From contig NZ_JABFUC010000017.1 of assembly GCF_022341425.1 (NCBI RefSeq), positions 18,718 to 82,717 of the forward strand: a stretch of 64,000 nucleotides of DNA. Reading direction: 5' to 3'. Below the pieces are notes generated by a model. That model worked only from the letters and a program-made list of their open reading frames with translations, was not told where the DNA came from and searched no databases. How positions within the stretch are numbered: the stretch's first letter is position 1; the number at the start of each line of letters is the position of its first letter. The DNA comes from Billgrantia campisalis (GTDB lineage: Bacteria > Pseudomonadota > Gammaproteobacteria > Pseudomonadales > Halomonadaceae). Positions 1 to 5,772 of the stretch are shown here, piece after piece. A program made the translations under genes and the position numbers.

Positions 1-136
1 TGCGCTCCTGGACCTGCCCCAGCAGTTCCAGGTTGCGGCGCAGCAGGGCGTCGTCTACCACATAGGCCGGCGAGGGACAGGCCTGAATGTCGAAATCGAG
101 CCCGACGTCTAGGCCGTGGTCGCGTGCATCCCCCAT
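1..136 (-). CDS. nspC: Carboxynorspermidine decarboxylase, N-terminal part (cut by window edge)
   Basis: Only the first 45 codons are present; the gene runs off the left edge. The peptide contains CPSPAYVVDDALLRRNLELL, which resembles the start of the NspC family: PLP-dependent, alanine-racemase-fold decarboxylases that convert carboxynorspermidine or carboxyspermidine to norspermidine or spermidine. ATG is at 136-134 on the minus strand, 3 nt after the stop of the carboxynorspermidine synthase gene, so the two form one operon and catalyse consecutive steps. The recognition rests on a short piece plus the neighbour; the catalytic lysine region is outside the window. Confidence 0.75.
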   Translation of the reverse strand, partial: MGDARDHGLDVGLDFDIQACPSPAYVVDDALLRRNLELLGQVQER

Positions 137-139
137 GGC

Positions 140-1339
140 TCAGGCCAGCGGGTCGTGGTCGGGGTCGAGCTCGACCACCTGCCAGGGCAGGCCCATCTCG
201 CCGATGCGCGCCATGAAGGGGTCGGGGTCGAGCTGCTCGACGTTGAACACGCCCTTGCCCTTCCAGATGCCCTGGAGCATCAGCATGGCGCCGGTCACCG
301 CCGGCACGCCGGTGGTGTAGGAGATCGCCTGGGACTTGACCTCCGCGTAGCACGCTTCGTGGTCGCAGATGTTGTAGATATGCACTTTGCGCCGCTTACC
401 GTCCTTGATGCCGTCGGCAATGATGCCGATGTTGGTCTTGCCCTTGGTGCGCGGGCCCAGGGAGGCCGGATCCGGCAGTACCGCCTTGAGGAACTCCAGC
501 GGGGCGATCTCGGCACCGCCCACCTTGATCGGCTCGATGCGGGTCATGCCGACGTTCTCGAGCACCTTGAGGTGGGTGATGTACTTATCGGAGAAGGTCA
601 TCCAGAAGCGGATGCGCTCCAGCCCCTTGATGTTTCGGCACAGGGACTCGAGCTCCTCGTGGTAGAGGAGGTAGATGTCCTTCTCGCCGATGCCGTCGAA
701 CTCGAACTTGCGCTTCACCGCCAGCGGGTCGGTCTCCTTCCACTCGCCCTTCTCCCAGTAGCGACCCTTCGCGGTGATCTCGCGAATGTTGATCTCCGGG
801 TTGAAGTTGGTGGCAAACGGGTAGCCGTGATCGCCGCCGTTGGCATCCAGGATGTCGATGCGGTGAATTTCGTCGAACAGGTTCTTCTGGGCGTAGGCGC
901 AGTAGATATTGGTCATGCCCGGGTCGAAGCCGCAGCCCAGGGTGGCCATGTTGCCCGCCTTGGCGTAGCGCTCCTGGAAGGCCCACTGCTCCTTGTACTC
1001 GAACTTGGCCTCGTCCGGATGCTCGTAGTTGGCGGTGTCCAGATAGGGCACGCCGGTACGCAGACAGGCCTCCATGATGGTCAGGTCCTGATAGGGCAGG
1101 GCCACGTGGATCAGCACGTCCGGCTGAAACGACTCGATCAGCGCGACCAGCGCCTCGACGTCATCGGCATCCACCTGGGCGGTCTGGATCGGGCGATCCA
1201 GCTGGTCGGCGATGGCCCGGCACTTTGCCTCGTTGCGGCTGGCCAGCAGGATATCGCTGAAGACCTCGGGGTGCTGGGCGCACTTGTGGGTGACGACACC
1301 GCCGACGCCGCCGGCGCCGATAATCAAGACTTTGCTCAT
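140..1339 (-). CDS. nspM: Carboxynorspermidine synthase (saccharopine dehydrogenase family)
   Basis: A 399-residue NADPH-dependent reductive condensing enzyme of the saccharopine dehydrogenase/LYS1 family. It joins aspartate semialdehyde to a diamine (1,3-diaminopropane or putrescine) to give carboxynorspermidine or carboxyspermidine, which NspC then decarboxylates. The N-terminus is a Rossmann loop, MSKVLIIGAGGVGGVV. Length and the central segment GCGFDPGMTNIYCAYAQ fit the family. True saccharopine dehydrogenases of lysine metabolism are the alternative, but the nspC gene 3 nt downstream decides for the polyamine role. Which polyamine is made cannot be read from sequence. Confidence 0.88.
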   Translation of the reverse strand: MSKVLIIGAGGVGGVVTHKCAQHPEVFSDILLASRNEAKCRAIADQLDRPIQTAQVDADDVEALVALIESFQPDVLIHVALPYQDLTIMEACLRTGVPYLDTANYEHPDEAKFEYKEQWAFQERYAKAGNMATLGCGFDPGMTNIYCAYAQKNLFDEIHRIDILDANGGDHGYPFATNFNPEINIREITAKGRYWEKGEWKETDPLAVKRKFEFDGIGEKDIYLLYHEELESLCRNIKGLERIRFWMTFSDKYITHLKVLENVGMTRIEPIKVGGAEIAPLEFLKAVLPDPASLGPRTKGKTNIGIIADGIKDGKRRKVHIYNICDHEACYAEVKSQAISYTTGVPAVTGAMLMLQGIWKGKGVFNVEQLDPDPFMARIGEMGLPWQVVELDPDHDPLA

Positions 1340-1563
1340 GGGTTCGAATCCAGATCGGGAAAGTTCAACAGTGGTAGGGTCTTATCGGTAGTGGGCCGCC
1401 ACAGCGCACCCCGACCCGATGCCACCCCGGTCTTGGCCTCGTCCGGCTTCCCCAGCGGGGGTAGACGAGTGGGCGCTGATAATGGCGCCCCCTGAGGCTG
1501 GTATCAAGTGGTTTTCGCGTCAAGTGTTAGACTAAAGTGAAGATGCCGAGAGGAGGGCGGAAA

Positions 1564-1812
1564 GTGCTTCAGCATGAAAAGACCATCATGGCCTTCGATG
1601 AGCTGGGTCGAGAGTACATCATCGACATGTTCGTCAGCCCCAGGGACATCAGTGAGCTGCAGCATGCGGGGCCAGCGGGCGAGGAGCCGGCGTCCTTCAA
1701 GACTCGCGAAGGCCACAGGGTGACCCACCTGGGCGGCGGCGAGTTCTCGGTGCTGGTGCCGGGCGCGGACGATGCGGTGATCGTTCGCACCGACGACTCC
1801 GAGTTCGTCTGA
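1564..1812 (+). CDS. Small protein of unknown function
   Basis: I do not recognise this 82-residue protein. The GTG start at 1564 is preceded by AGGAGG at 1551-1556 with 7 nt spacing, an excellent ribosome binding site; longer in-frame starts (GTG 1537, ATG 1543) lie upstream of or at that site and are unlikely. The protein is acidic and mixed alpha/beta in appearance, with ELGREYIIDMFVSP near the N-terminus and a C-terminal run ending TDDSEFV. There is no signal peptide or membrane segment. It stands alone between nspM (divergent) and a toxin-antitoxin pair (convergent). Confidence 0.7.
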   Translation: MLQHEKTIMAFDELGREYIIDMFVSPRDISELQHAGPAGEEPASFKTREGHRVTHLGGGEFSVLVPGADDAVIVRTDDSEFV

Positions 1813-1931
1813 GTCGCCGTACCGGGTGCCGCCTTCCGGTGAGGGGCTCAAGCACTCGAGGTTCAGGGTCCTCGTCCAATTGTGGGATTGCCCTGCATCT
1901 AGCTGCGGTGCCTGCCCGAGAAACCGTCGGC

Positions 1932-2279
1932 TCAGTCGTCGTCGAGGGAAAGCTGCCGCACATGGATGCCCATGGCGGTGGCCAGCTTCTTCAGCGTGCT
2001 GTGGCGAAGGTTGGCGCCGGGGCGCTCCCACTGGGCGACCTGGGCCTGAGAGACCTCCAGCCGGCCCGCAAGCTCGGCCTGAGTCATGGCCAGGTGCTCG
2101 CGCCAGCAGCGAACCAGCGGAACCTCGTCGGCCAGGTGGCGGCGGACGATCTCGTGGGGCAGCGTCAGGGCATCGGCCTCGCCGGCCCGCTCCACCAGAT
2201 CGGTGAACTGCTCCAGGGGCACAACGGCGAAGCGGCGGCCCGCTTCCTCGCTGATACGGTAATCAATAGGTGCGCTCAT
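1932..2279 (-). CDS. XRE-family antitoxin (HigA-like), partner of the upstream RelE-type toxin
   Basis: A 115-residue protein with a C-terminal Cro/CI-type helix-turn-helix at about residues 62-105 (MTQAELAGRLEVSQAQVAQW). The N-terminal half is likely the toxin-neutralising part. It overlaps the toxin gene by 17 nt, and toxin-first order is the HigBA arrangement. It should repress its own operon, probably through the direct repeat beside the toxin start. There is no close sequence similarity to the second HigA-type antitoxin in this window (16405-16707), so the two modules look independent. Confidence 0.85.
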   Translation of the reverse strand: MSAPIDYRISEEAGRRFAVVPLEQFTDLVERAGEADALTLPHEIVRRHLADEVPLVRCWREHLAMTQAELAGRLEVSQAQVAQWERPGANLRHSTLKKLATAMGIHVRQLSLDDD

Positions 2280-2529
2280 CGCGTTTCTTCACCTCTTCGA
2301 TAGACACCACGCGCAGCCCGGTTTCTACGTCGAACAGCACGCGGTAACGACCCACACGGAGCCGGTAGTGGTGCTGGTGGCGCTTCAGCGGCTTGATGTC
2401 CTTGGTCGTGACGCAACCAGGCCAGTCCTCCAACTCGCCCACGCTGGCAATGATCCGGCTGCGGTCGGGCTTGGGTATCTTGCTGGCCTGCTTGGTGGCT
2501 TTCAGCGTCCACTGCACTTGATAGGTCAT
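2263..2529 (-). CDS. RelE/HigB-type toxin (probable ribosome-dependent mRNA interferase)
   Basis: An 88-residue protein with the RelE/ParE fold signature: an N-terminal WTLKATKQASKIPK helix region, a basic middle (KPLKRHQHHYRLRVGRYRVLFDVE) and a final strand with VVSIEEVKKRDERTY. Family members cut mRNA at the ribosome. It is the first gene of a two-gene operon with the XRE antitoxin. No Shine-Dalgarno is visible; the predicted -10 box ends 11 nt before the ATG, so the mRNA is probably almost leaderless. RelE and ParE subfamilies are hard to tell apart by eye, so the target is inference. Confidence 0.85.
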   Translation of the reverse strand: MTYQVQWTLKATKQASKIPKPDRSRIIASVGELEDWPGCVTTKDIKPLKRHQHHYRLRVGRYRVLFDVETGLRVVSIEEVKKRDERTY

Positions 2530-2569
2530 AAGTTTCTATAAGTTTAAGGGCGCGGGCGAGGATCGGCAA
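2529..2569 (-). promoter_or_regulatory. Promoter and probable operator of the first toxin-antitoxin operon
   Basis: On the minus strand a -35 box TTGCCG (2569-2564) and a -10 box TAAACT (2546-2541) are 17 nt apart. Two direct copies of TAAGTTT (plus strand 2529-2535 and 2539-2545) are offset by 10 bp, one helical turn, and overlap the -10 box and the start codon. This placement suits autorepression by the XRE antitoxin. Confidence 0.55.
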
Positions 2570-2574
2570 GGGCG

Positions 2575-2685
2575 TCATTGAGGGGCGATGCGAATCGGCA
2601 CCGCGTTGTCTGCACGGAATACCCTGTCCCTGGGGTTGGCCGTCTTCACGGTGGTGGCTGTCAGCTTGTTGGTCTGGCGGCTCAT
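2575..2685 (-). pseudogene. Remnant of a tyrosine-recombinase (P4-type integrase) N-terminus
   Basis: The translated start MSRQTNKLTATTVKTANPRD, followed by RVFR, closely resembles the first residues of P4-type phage/island integrases, whose arm-binding domain usually continues with a DGGGLYL motif. Here the similarity ends after about 24 residues and the frame stops at codon 37. No catalytic domain follows. tmRNA genes are a classic attachment site for such integrases, and this remnant lies about 150 bp past the tmRNA 3' end. I read it as the scar of an integrated element that has been lost. Confidence 0.6.
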
Positions 2686-2763
2686 GGGAGGCGCCTCGGG
2701 CTGGTGATAGCCGGATGCCCCCTTGAGTGGGGGTATATCAAGGAATGCCATGGAACGTCCAGA

Positions 2764-2789
2764 CACAAGAAAGGGGCCCGGAGGCCCCT
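2764..2789 (-). terminator. Rho-independent terminator of ssrA
   Basis: A 7-bp stem AGGGGCC/GGCCCCT (2772-2778 and 2783-2789) with a 4-nt loop is followed on the minus strand by TTTCTT. It lies about 48 nt downstream of the tmRNA CCA end. Confidence 0.8.
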
Positions 2790-2836
2790 GTTCATGCGGT
2801 TTCTGGAGTGGTGTGGAGCCTCCTGAAACCTAGGTT

Positions 2837-3216
2837 TGGTGGAGGCGGCGGGGATCGAACCCGCGTCCGCCGGCACTCGCCTATTGGCTCTACATGCTTA
2901 GGTCCGTCTTTTGATTTAACGCTACTGGCTCCGACGGGCAGGATCCAGCAACGCGATTCCTCGTCAGTTTTAGCGATTGGCGAGAGGACACCACCAACCG
3001 CGATCCCATCAGTCTTGGCTCATATCCCCTCCGCGATGAATGGGCACATCGCTTTGGGGCCGGGCTAGAAGCTAACAGCTTTAAGCTGCCAGCGCGCCCT
3101 GAGCGTAGTTGTCGTCGTTTGCGACTATTTAGTCGTGATGTTGGATTTACGAGATACATCACGCTCTCGGCATGCACCGCAAGGGTTGTCACCGGCGTCG
3201 AAGCCATGTCGCCCCC
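2837..3216 (-). ncRNA. ssrA: Transfer-messenger RNA (tmRNA)
   Basis: The 5' end GGGGGCG pairs with CGCCTCC before the discriminator A and the encoded CCA (2839-2837), giving a seven-pair acceptor stem with one G-U. The 5' GACATGGCTTCGACGCC block and the 3' T arm GGGTTCGATCCCC are typical of tmRNA. The tag frame is at 3122-3081 minus and reads ANDDNYAQGALAA then TAA: the common gammaproteobacterial ANDDNYA...LAA with three extra residues QGA. It rescues stalled ribosomes with SmpB, encoded just upstream on the same strand. Length is 380 nt. Confidence 0.97.
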
Positions 3217-3225
3217 ATAAGCGCC

Positions 3226-3253
3226 ATCATACCAGATGGACGACCCTATGACA
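3226..3253 (-). promoter_or_regulatory. Putative ssrA promoter with extended -10
   Basis: On the minus strand TGTCAT (3253-3248) and TATGAT (3231-3226) are 16 nt apart. The -10 is preceded by TGG, an extended -10 element. It ends 9 nt before the mature tmRNA 5' end, and lies between that end and the smpB stop codon. Confidence 0.55.
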
Positions 3254-3255
3254 CC

Positions 3256-3747
3256 TCAGGCCTTGACTTGTTCACGCATGATGCGGCCCTTCTGCCGCTG
3301 CCAGTCGCGGTCCTTCTCGGTGGCGCGCTTGTCGTGGAGCTTCTTGCCGGTCACCAGCGCCAGCTCGCACTTCACCTTGTTGCCCTTCCAGTACAGCTTG
3401 AGCGGCACGCAGGTGTGGCCCTTGTCCTGGGTGCGCGAGAAGATCCTGGCGATCTCCTTGCGATGCAGCAGCAGTTTGCGGGTGCGCGTGGGGTCGGCGA
3501 TCTCATGGGTGCTGGCGGTGTTGAGCGGCATGATATGGCTGCCCAGCAGCCAGGCCTCGCCGTCCTTGATCAGGATGTAGGTATCGGTGAGCTGGGCCTT
3601 GCCGGCGCGCAGGCTCTTCACTTCCCAGCCGGCCAGCACCAGGCCGGCCTCGAAGGTCTCGTTGATGTGGTACTCGAACTTCGCCTTCTTGTTCTGGGCG
3701 ATGACGTTGCTGCCGGGACCCTTGCCCTTCCCTTTCTTATTGGCCAT
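3256..3747 (-). CDS. smpB: SsrA-binding protein SmpB
   Basis: A 163-residue tmRNA-binding protein that delivers tmRNA to stalled ribosomes. The N-terminal run of lysines (MANKKGKGKG), the core KFEYHINETFEAGLVLAGWEVKSLR and the basic C-terminal tail (RDWQRQKGRIMREQVKA) are hallmarks. The ATG at 3747 has GAGG 6 nt upstream; longer in-frame starts lack this. It sits 39 nt upstream of ssrA on the same strand, so the two partners are neighbours. ratA and rnfH diverge from it. Confidence 0.98.
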   Translation of the reverse strand: MANKKGKGKGPGSNVIAQNKKAKFEYHINETFEAGLVLAGWEVKSLRAGKAQLTDTYILIKDGEAWLLGSHIMPLNTASTHEIADPTRTRKLLLHRKEIARIFSRTQDKGHTCVPLKLYWKGNKVKCELALVTGKKLHDKRATEKDRDWQRQKGRIMREQVKA

Positions 3748-3874
3748 GGAACCTCGTATCGTGTTCTGCCGATGGCGGCCCCCCCTTCGATCTACGGGGA
3801 AGCGTGGTACCATTCAGGCGTGAAATAACGGCTCATGATACGCCCTGGGCACGGTGAAGTCAGCGGAGAGCGCA

Positions 3875-4309
3875 ATGCCAACGGTCAATCGGTCCGCCTT
3901 GGTGCGGCACACCCCTAGGGATATGTTCGAACTGGTCAATGATTTCGAAAGCTACCCGGAATTCCTGCCGGGGTGTCGGCGCGCGCGGTTGCTGGAGCGG
4001 GATGACTCGCACCTGATCGGGGAGATGACCCTGGGGCGCGCCGGGATCGAGCAGAGCTTCACCACCCGCAACGACCTGATCGAACCCGAGCGTATCGAGA
4101 TGTCGCTGGTCAGCGGCCCCTTCAAGCGCCTGCGCGGGCGCTGGCTGTTCCTGCCCATGGGGGACGGCGCCTGCAAGGTCAGTCTGGAGCTGGAGTTCGA
4201 GTTCGCCAACCGCCTGCTGGGCATGGCCTTCGGCAAGCTGTTCCAGCAGGTGGCGGGGCAGCTGGTGGACTCCTTTACCCGCCGCGCCGACGAGCTCTAT
4301 GGCCGCTGA
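3875..4309 (+). CDS. ratA: RatA, START/Coq10-like domain protein
   Basis: 144 residues of the polyketide cyclase/START-like fold (COQ10 group). Motifs include FELVNDFESYPEFLPGCR near residue 20 and LEFEFANRLLGMAFGKLF toward the end. E. coli RatA was reported to block 70S subunit association; other members bind ubiquinone, so the physiological role is uncertain. The ATG at 3875 follows GGAGAG; an upstream in-frame ATG at 3854 lacks a binding site. The gene diverges from smpB and overlaps rnfH by 11 nt, an arrangement conserved in many gammaproteobacteria. Confidence 0.9.
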   Translation: MPTVNRSALVRHTPRDMFELVNDFESYPEFLPGCRRARLLERDDSHLIGEMTLGRAGIEQSFTTRNDLIEPERIEMSLVSGPFKRLRGRWLFLPMGDGACKVSLELEFEFANRLLGMAFGKLFQQVAGQLVDSFTRRADELYGR

Positions 4310-4616
4310 AGCGACGCAGGCGACGCTCCGGGTCGAGGTGGCCTTCGCCCTGCCCGAGAAGCAGCGAGTCGTGACCCTGGCGGTGCCGGCGGGTACCACG
4401 GCGCGCCAGGCCGTCGCCCTGGCCGAGCTGCCCCGACACTTTCCCGAGGTCGACCCCGAGACATTCGAACAGGCCGACCTGGGGATCTTCGGCAAACCAG
4501 TGCGCGACCCGGACGGCCAGGCGCTGCGCGAGGGTGATCGGGTCGAGGTCTATCGCCCGCTGCTCCTCGACCCCAAGCAGGCCCGCGCCCTGCGCGCCGC
4601 TCGCCGCAACGGCTGA
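4299..4616 (+). CDS. rnfH: RnfH family protein (UPF0125, beta-grasp)
   Basis: A 105-residue ubiquitin-like beta-grasp protein. It shows the family pattern VEVAFALPEKQRVVTLAVPAGTTARQAV followed by LGIFGKPV and GDRVEVYRPLLLDPKQAR. The biochemical role is not established; the family is named from Rnf clusters but commonly follows ratA (where it is also called RatB). Its start codon overlaps the end of ratA, indicating translational coupling. It ends inside a perfect inverted repeat shared with the convergent bamE. Confidence 0.9.
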   Translation: MAAEATQATLRVEVAFALPEKQRVVTLAVPAGTTARQAVALAELPRHFPEVDPETFEQADLGIFGKPVRDPDGQALREGDRVEVYRPLLLDPKQARALRAARRNG

Positions 4617-4647
4617 CGCCCCGGACGGTAAGCCGGCCGGGGCGTCA
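4614..4647. terminator. Perfect inverted repeat between rnfH and bamE, possible bidirectional terminator
   Basis: TGACGCCCCGG (4614-4624) is matched by CCGGGGCGTCA (4637-4647), 11 bp with a 12-nt loop. It overlaps the rnfH stop codon. Neither side has a clear T run, so termination is likely but not of the classical form. Confidence 0.5.
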
Positions 4648-4664
4648 GCGATCTCCAGGGCGGA

Positions 4665-5150
4665 TCAGAATTCCAGGGCGTCGCCCGAGGCCGGCTCACC
4701 GCCCTGGGGCAGGGTGCCGCCGTCGCGCGGTGTGGTCTCGGGTGCCATGTCCGGCTGGGTGGCCGGCATGCCCTCGGTTGGGCTGGTACCTTCCACGGCG
4801 GGGCCGATGCCGTCCTGAGGCCGCAGTTCGATATCCCCGGTCATGTCCCCGTCACGCTTGATATCGGCCAGCCGGCCGTTGGCGAAGGTCAGGGTCACGC
4901 GGCGCTGCTGGACGCCGCCGTAGGCCTCGTCGAGGCGGAAGACGTAGTCCCACTGGTTGGCGTCGAAGGGGGCTTCGAGCAGCGGGCGGCCCATCACGCC
5001 TACCACCTGGTCGCGGCTCATGCCGGGCTGCAGCTGCTCAACCATGCCCTCGGTGAGGTAGTTGCCCTGGGGCAGGTCGCGCTTGTAGACGCAGCCGCTG
5101 ACCAGCGTCAGGGCAACAGAAAGGGTGACGGTTTTGATCAGCTTTTGCAT
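4665..5150 (-). CDS. bamE: Outer membrane assembly lipoprotein BamE (SmpA)
   Basis: A 161-residue lipoprotein of the BAM complex that inserts beta-barrel proteins. The signal peptide MQKLIKTVTLSVALTLVSGC ends in a lipobox with the cysteine at about residue 20. The BamE core includes YLTEGMVEQLQPGMSRDQV, VMGRPLL and DYVFRLDE. A disordered tail rich in Pro, Thr and Gly (about residues 115-161) extends beyond the usual domain. It diverges from fur with a 72-nt gap, as in Pseudomonas and many relatives. Confidence 0.95.
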   Translation of the reverse strand: MQKLIKTVTLSVALTLVSGCVYKRDLPQGNYLTEGMVEQLQPGMSRDQVVGVMGRPLLEAPFDANQWDYVFRLDEAYGGVQQRRVTLTFANGRLADIKRDGDMTGDIELRPQDGIGPAVEGTSPTEGMPATQPDMAPETTPRDGGTLPQGGEPASGDALEF

Positions 5151-5222
5151 TTGGCTCAGTTCTTCACTATCGTGGATTCGGTCGATCATACCCGACCCTA
5201 CCTGATACTGCGAAGAGCAACC

Positions 5223-5669
5223 ATGGCCGACCAAAACCATGAACTGCGCAAGGCGGGCCTGAAGGTCACCTTGCCGCGCGTGAAGATCCTGCAGATCCTC
5301 GAGAATGCCACCGGGCAGCACCACCTCAGCGCCGAGGATGTCTACAAGACCTTGCTGGATGCCGGCGAAGACGTGGGCCTGGCCACCGTTTATCGCGTGC
5401 TGACCCAGTTCGAGTCCGCCGGCCTGGTGGTCCGTCACAACTTCGACGGCGGCCATGCGGTGTTCGAGATCTCCCAGGAGGAGCACCATGACCATATGGT
5501 GTGCCTAGAGAGCGGCGAGATCATCGAGTTCTTCGACGAGACCATCGAGCGGCGCCAGCGCGAGATCGCCGAAGAGCACGGCTTCGAGCTCGTCGACCAT
5601 GCGCTGGTGCTCTATGTGCGGCCCCGGGGCTCCCAGGCGACCCGTCCGGAAGGCATCCAGAAGAAGTAG
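5223..5669 (+). CDS. fur: Ferric uptake regulator Fur
   Basis: A 148-residue metal-dependent repressor of iron-uptake genes. The N-terminal winged helix (GLKVTLPRVKILQILE, then SAEDVYKTLLDAGEDVGLATVYR) is followed by the metal-binding HHDHMVCLESGEIIEF. Only the first cysteine of the CxxC zinc motif found in E. coli Fur is present; the second position is Ser, as in Pseudomonas-type Fur. The ATG at 5223 gives the family length and start (MADQNHELRKAGLKVT). Promoter elements lie in the short gap shared with bamE; no clear Fur box was seen there. Confidence 0.97.
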   Translation: MADQNHELRKAGLKVTLPRVKILQILENATGQHHLSAEDVYKTLLDAGEDVGLATVYRVLTQFESAGLVVRHNFDGGHAVFEISQEEHHDHMVCLESGEIIEFFDETIERRQREIAEEHGFELVDHALVLYVRPRGSQATRPEGIQKK

Positions 5670-5715
5670 GCCGCCTGGTTGACGGTGCCCGGCTGACTGA
5701 TCTGGCGCCATCATA

Positions 5716-5753
5716 GCCAACGCCCCCGACTCATCCGAGCCGGGGGCGTTGGC
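5716..5753. terminator. Long perfect hairpin between fur and recN
   Basis: GCCAACGCCCCCG (5716-5728) and CGGGGGCGTTGGC (5741-5753) form 13 perfect pairs with a 12-nt loop between two convergent genes. There is no T run on either strand. It is a probable bidirectional terminator or 3' end stabiliser. Confidence 0.6.
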
Positions 5754-5772
5754 GCTGGGTCAGCGGCCTGGC

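Noticed and set aside
1..2837. A second attachment-site copy (tmRNA 3' end repeat) marking an intact island
   Set aside because: I looked for GGTTCGATCCCC or CGCCTCCACCA-like repeats on the integrase side and saw none, so only a remnant is claimed.
2727..3207. Small open frames over the tmRNA gene
   Set aside because: Both strands are occupied by ssrA; the apparent peptides are translations of tmRNA.
5151..5222. Fur autoregulatory box between bamE and fur
   Set aside because: No 19-bp site resembling the Fur consensus could be aligned; only weak -10-like sequences are present.
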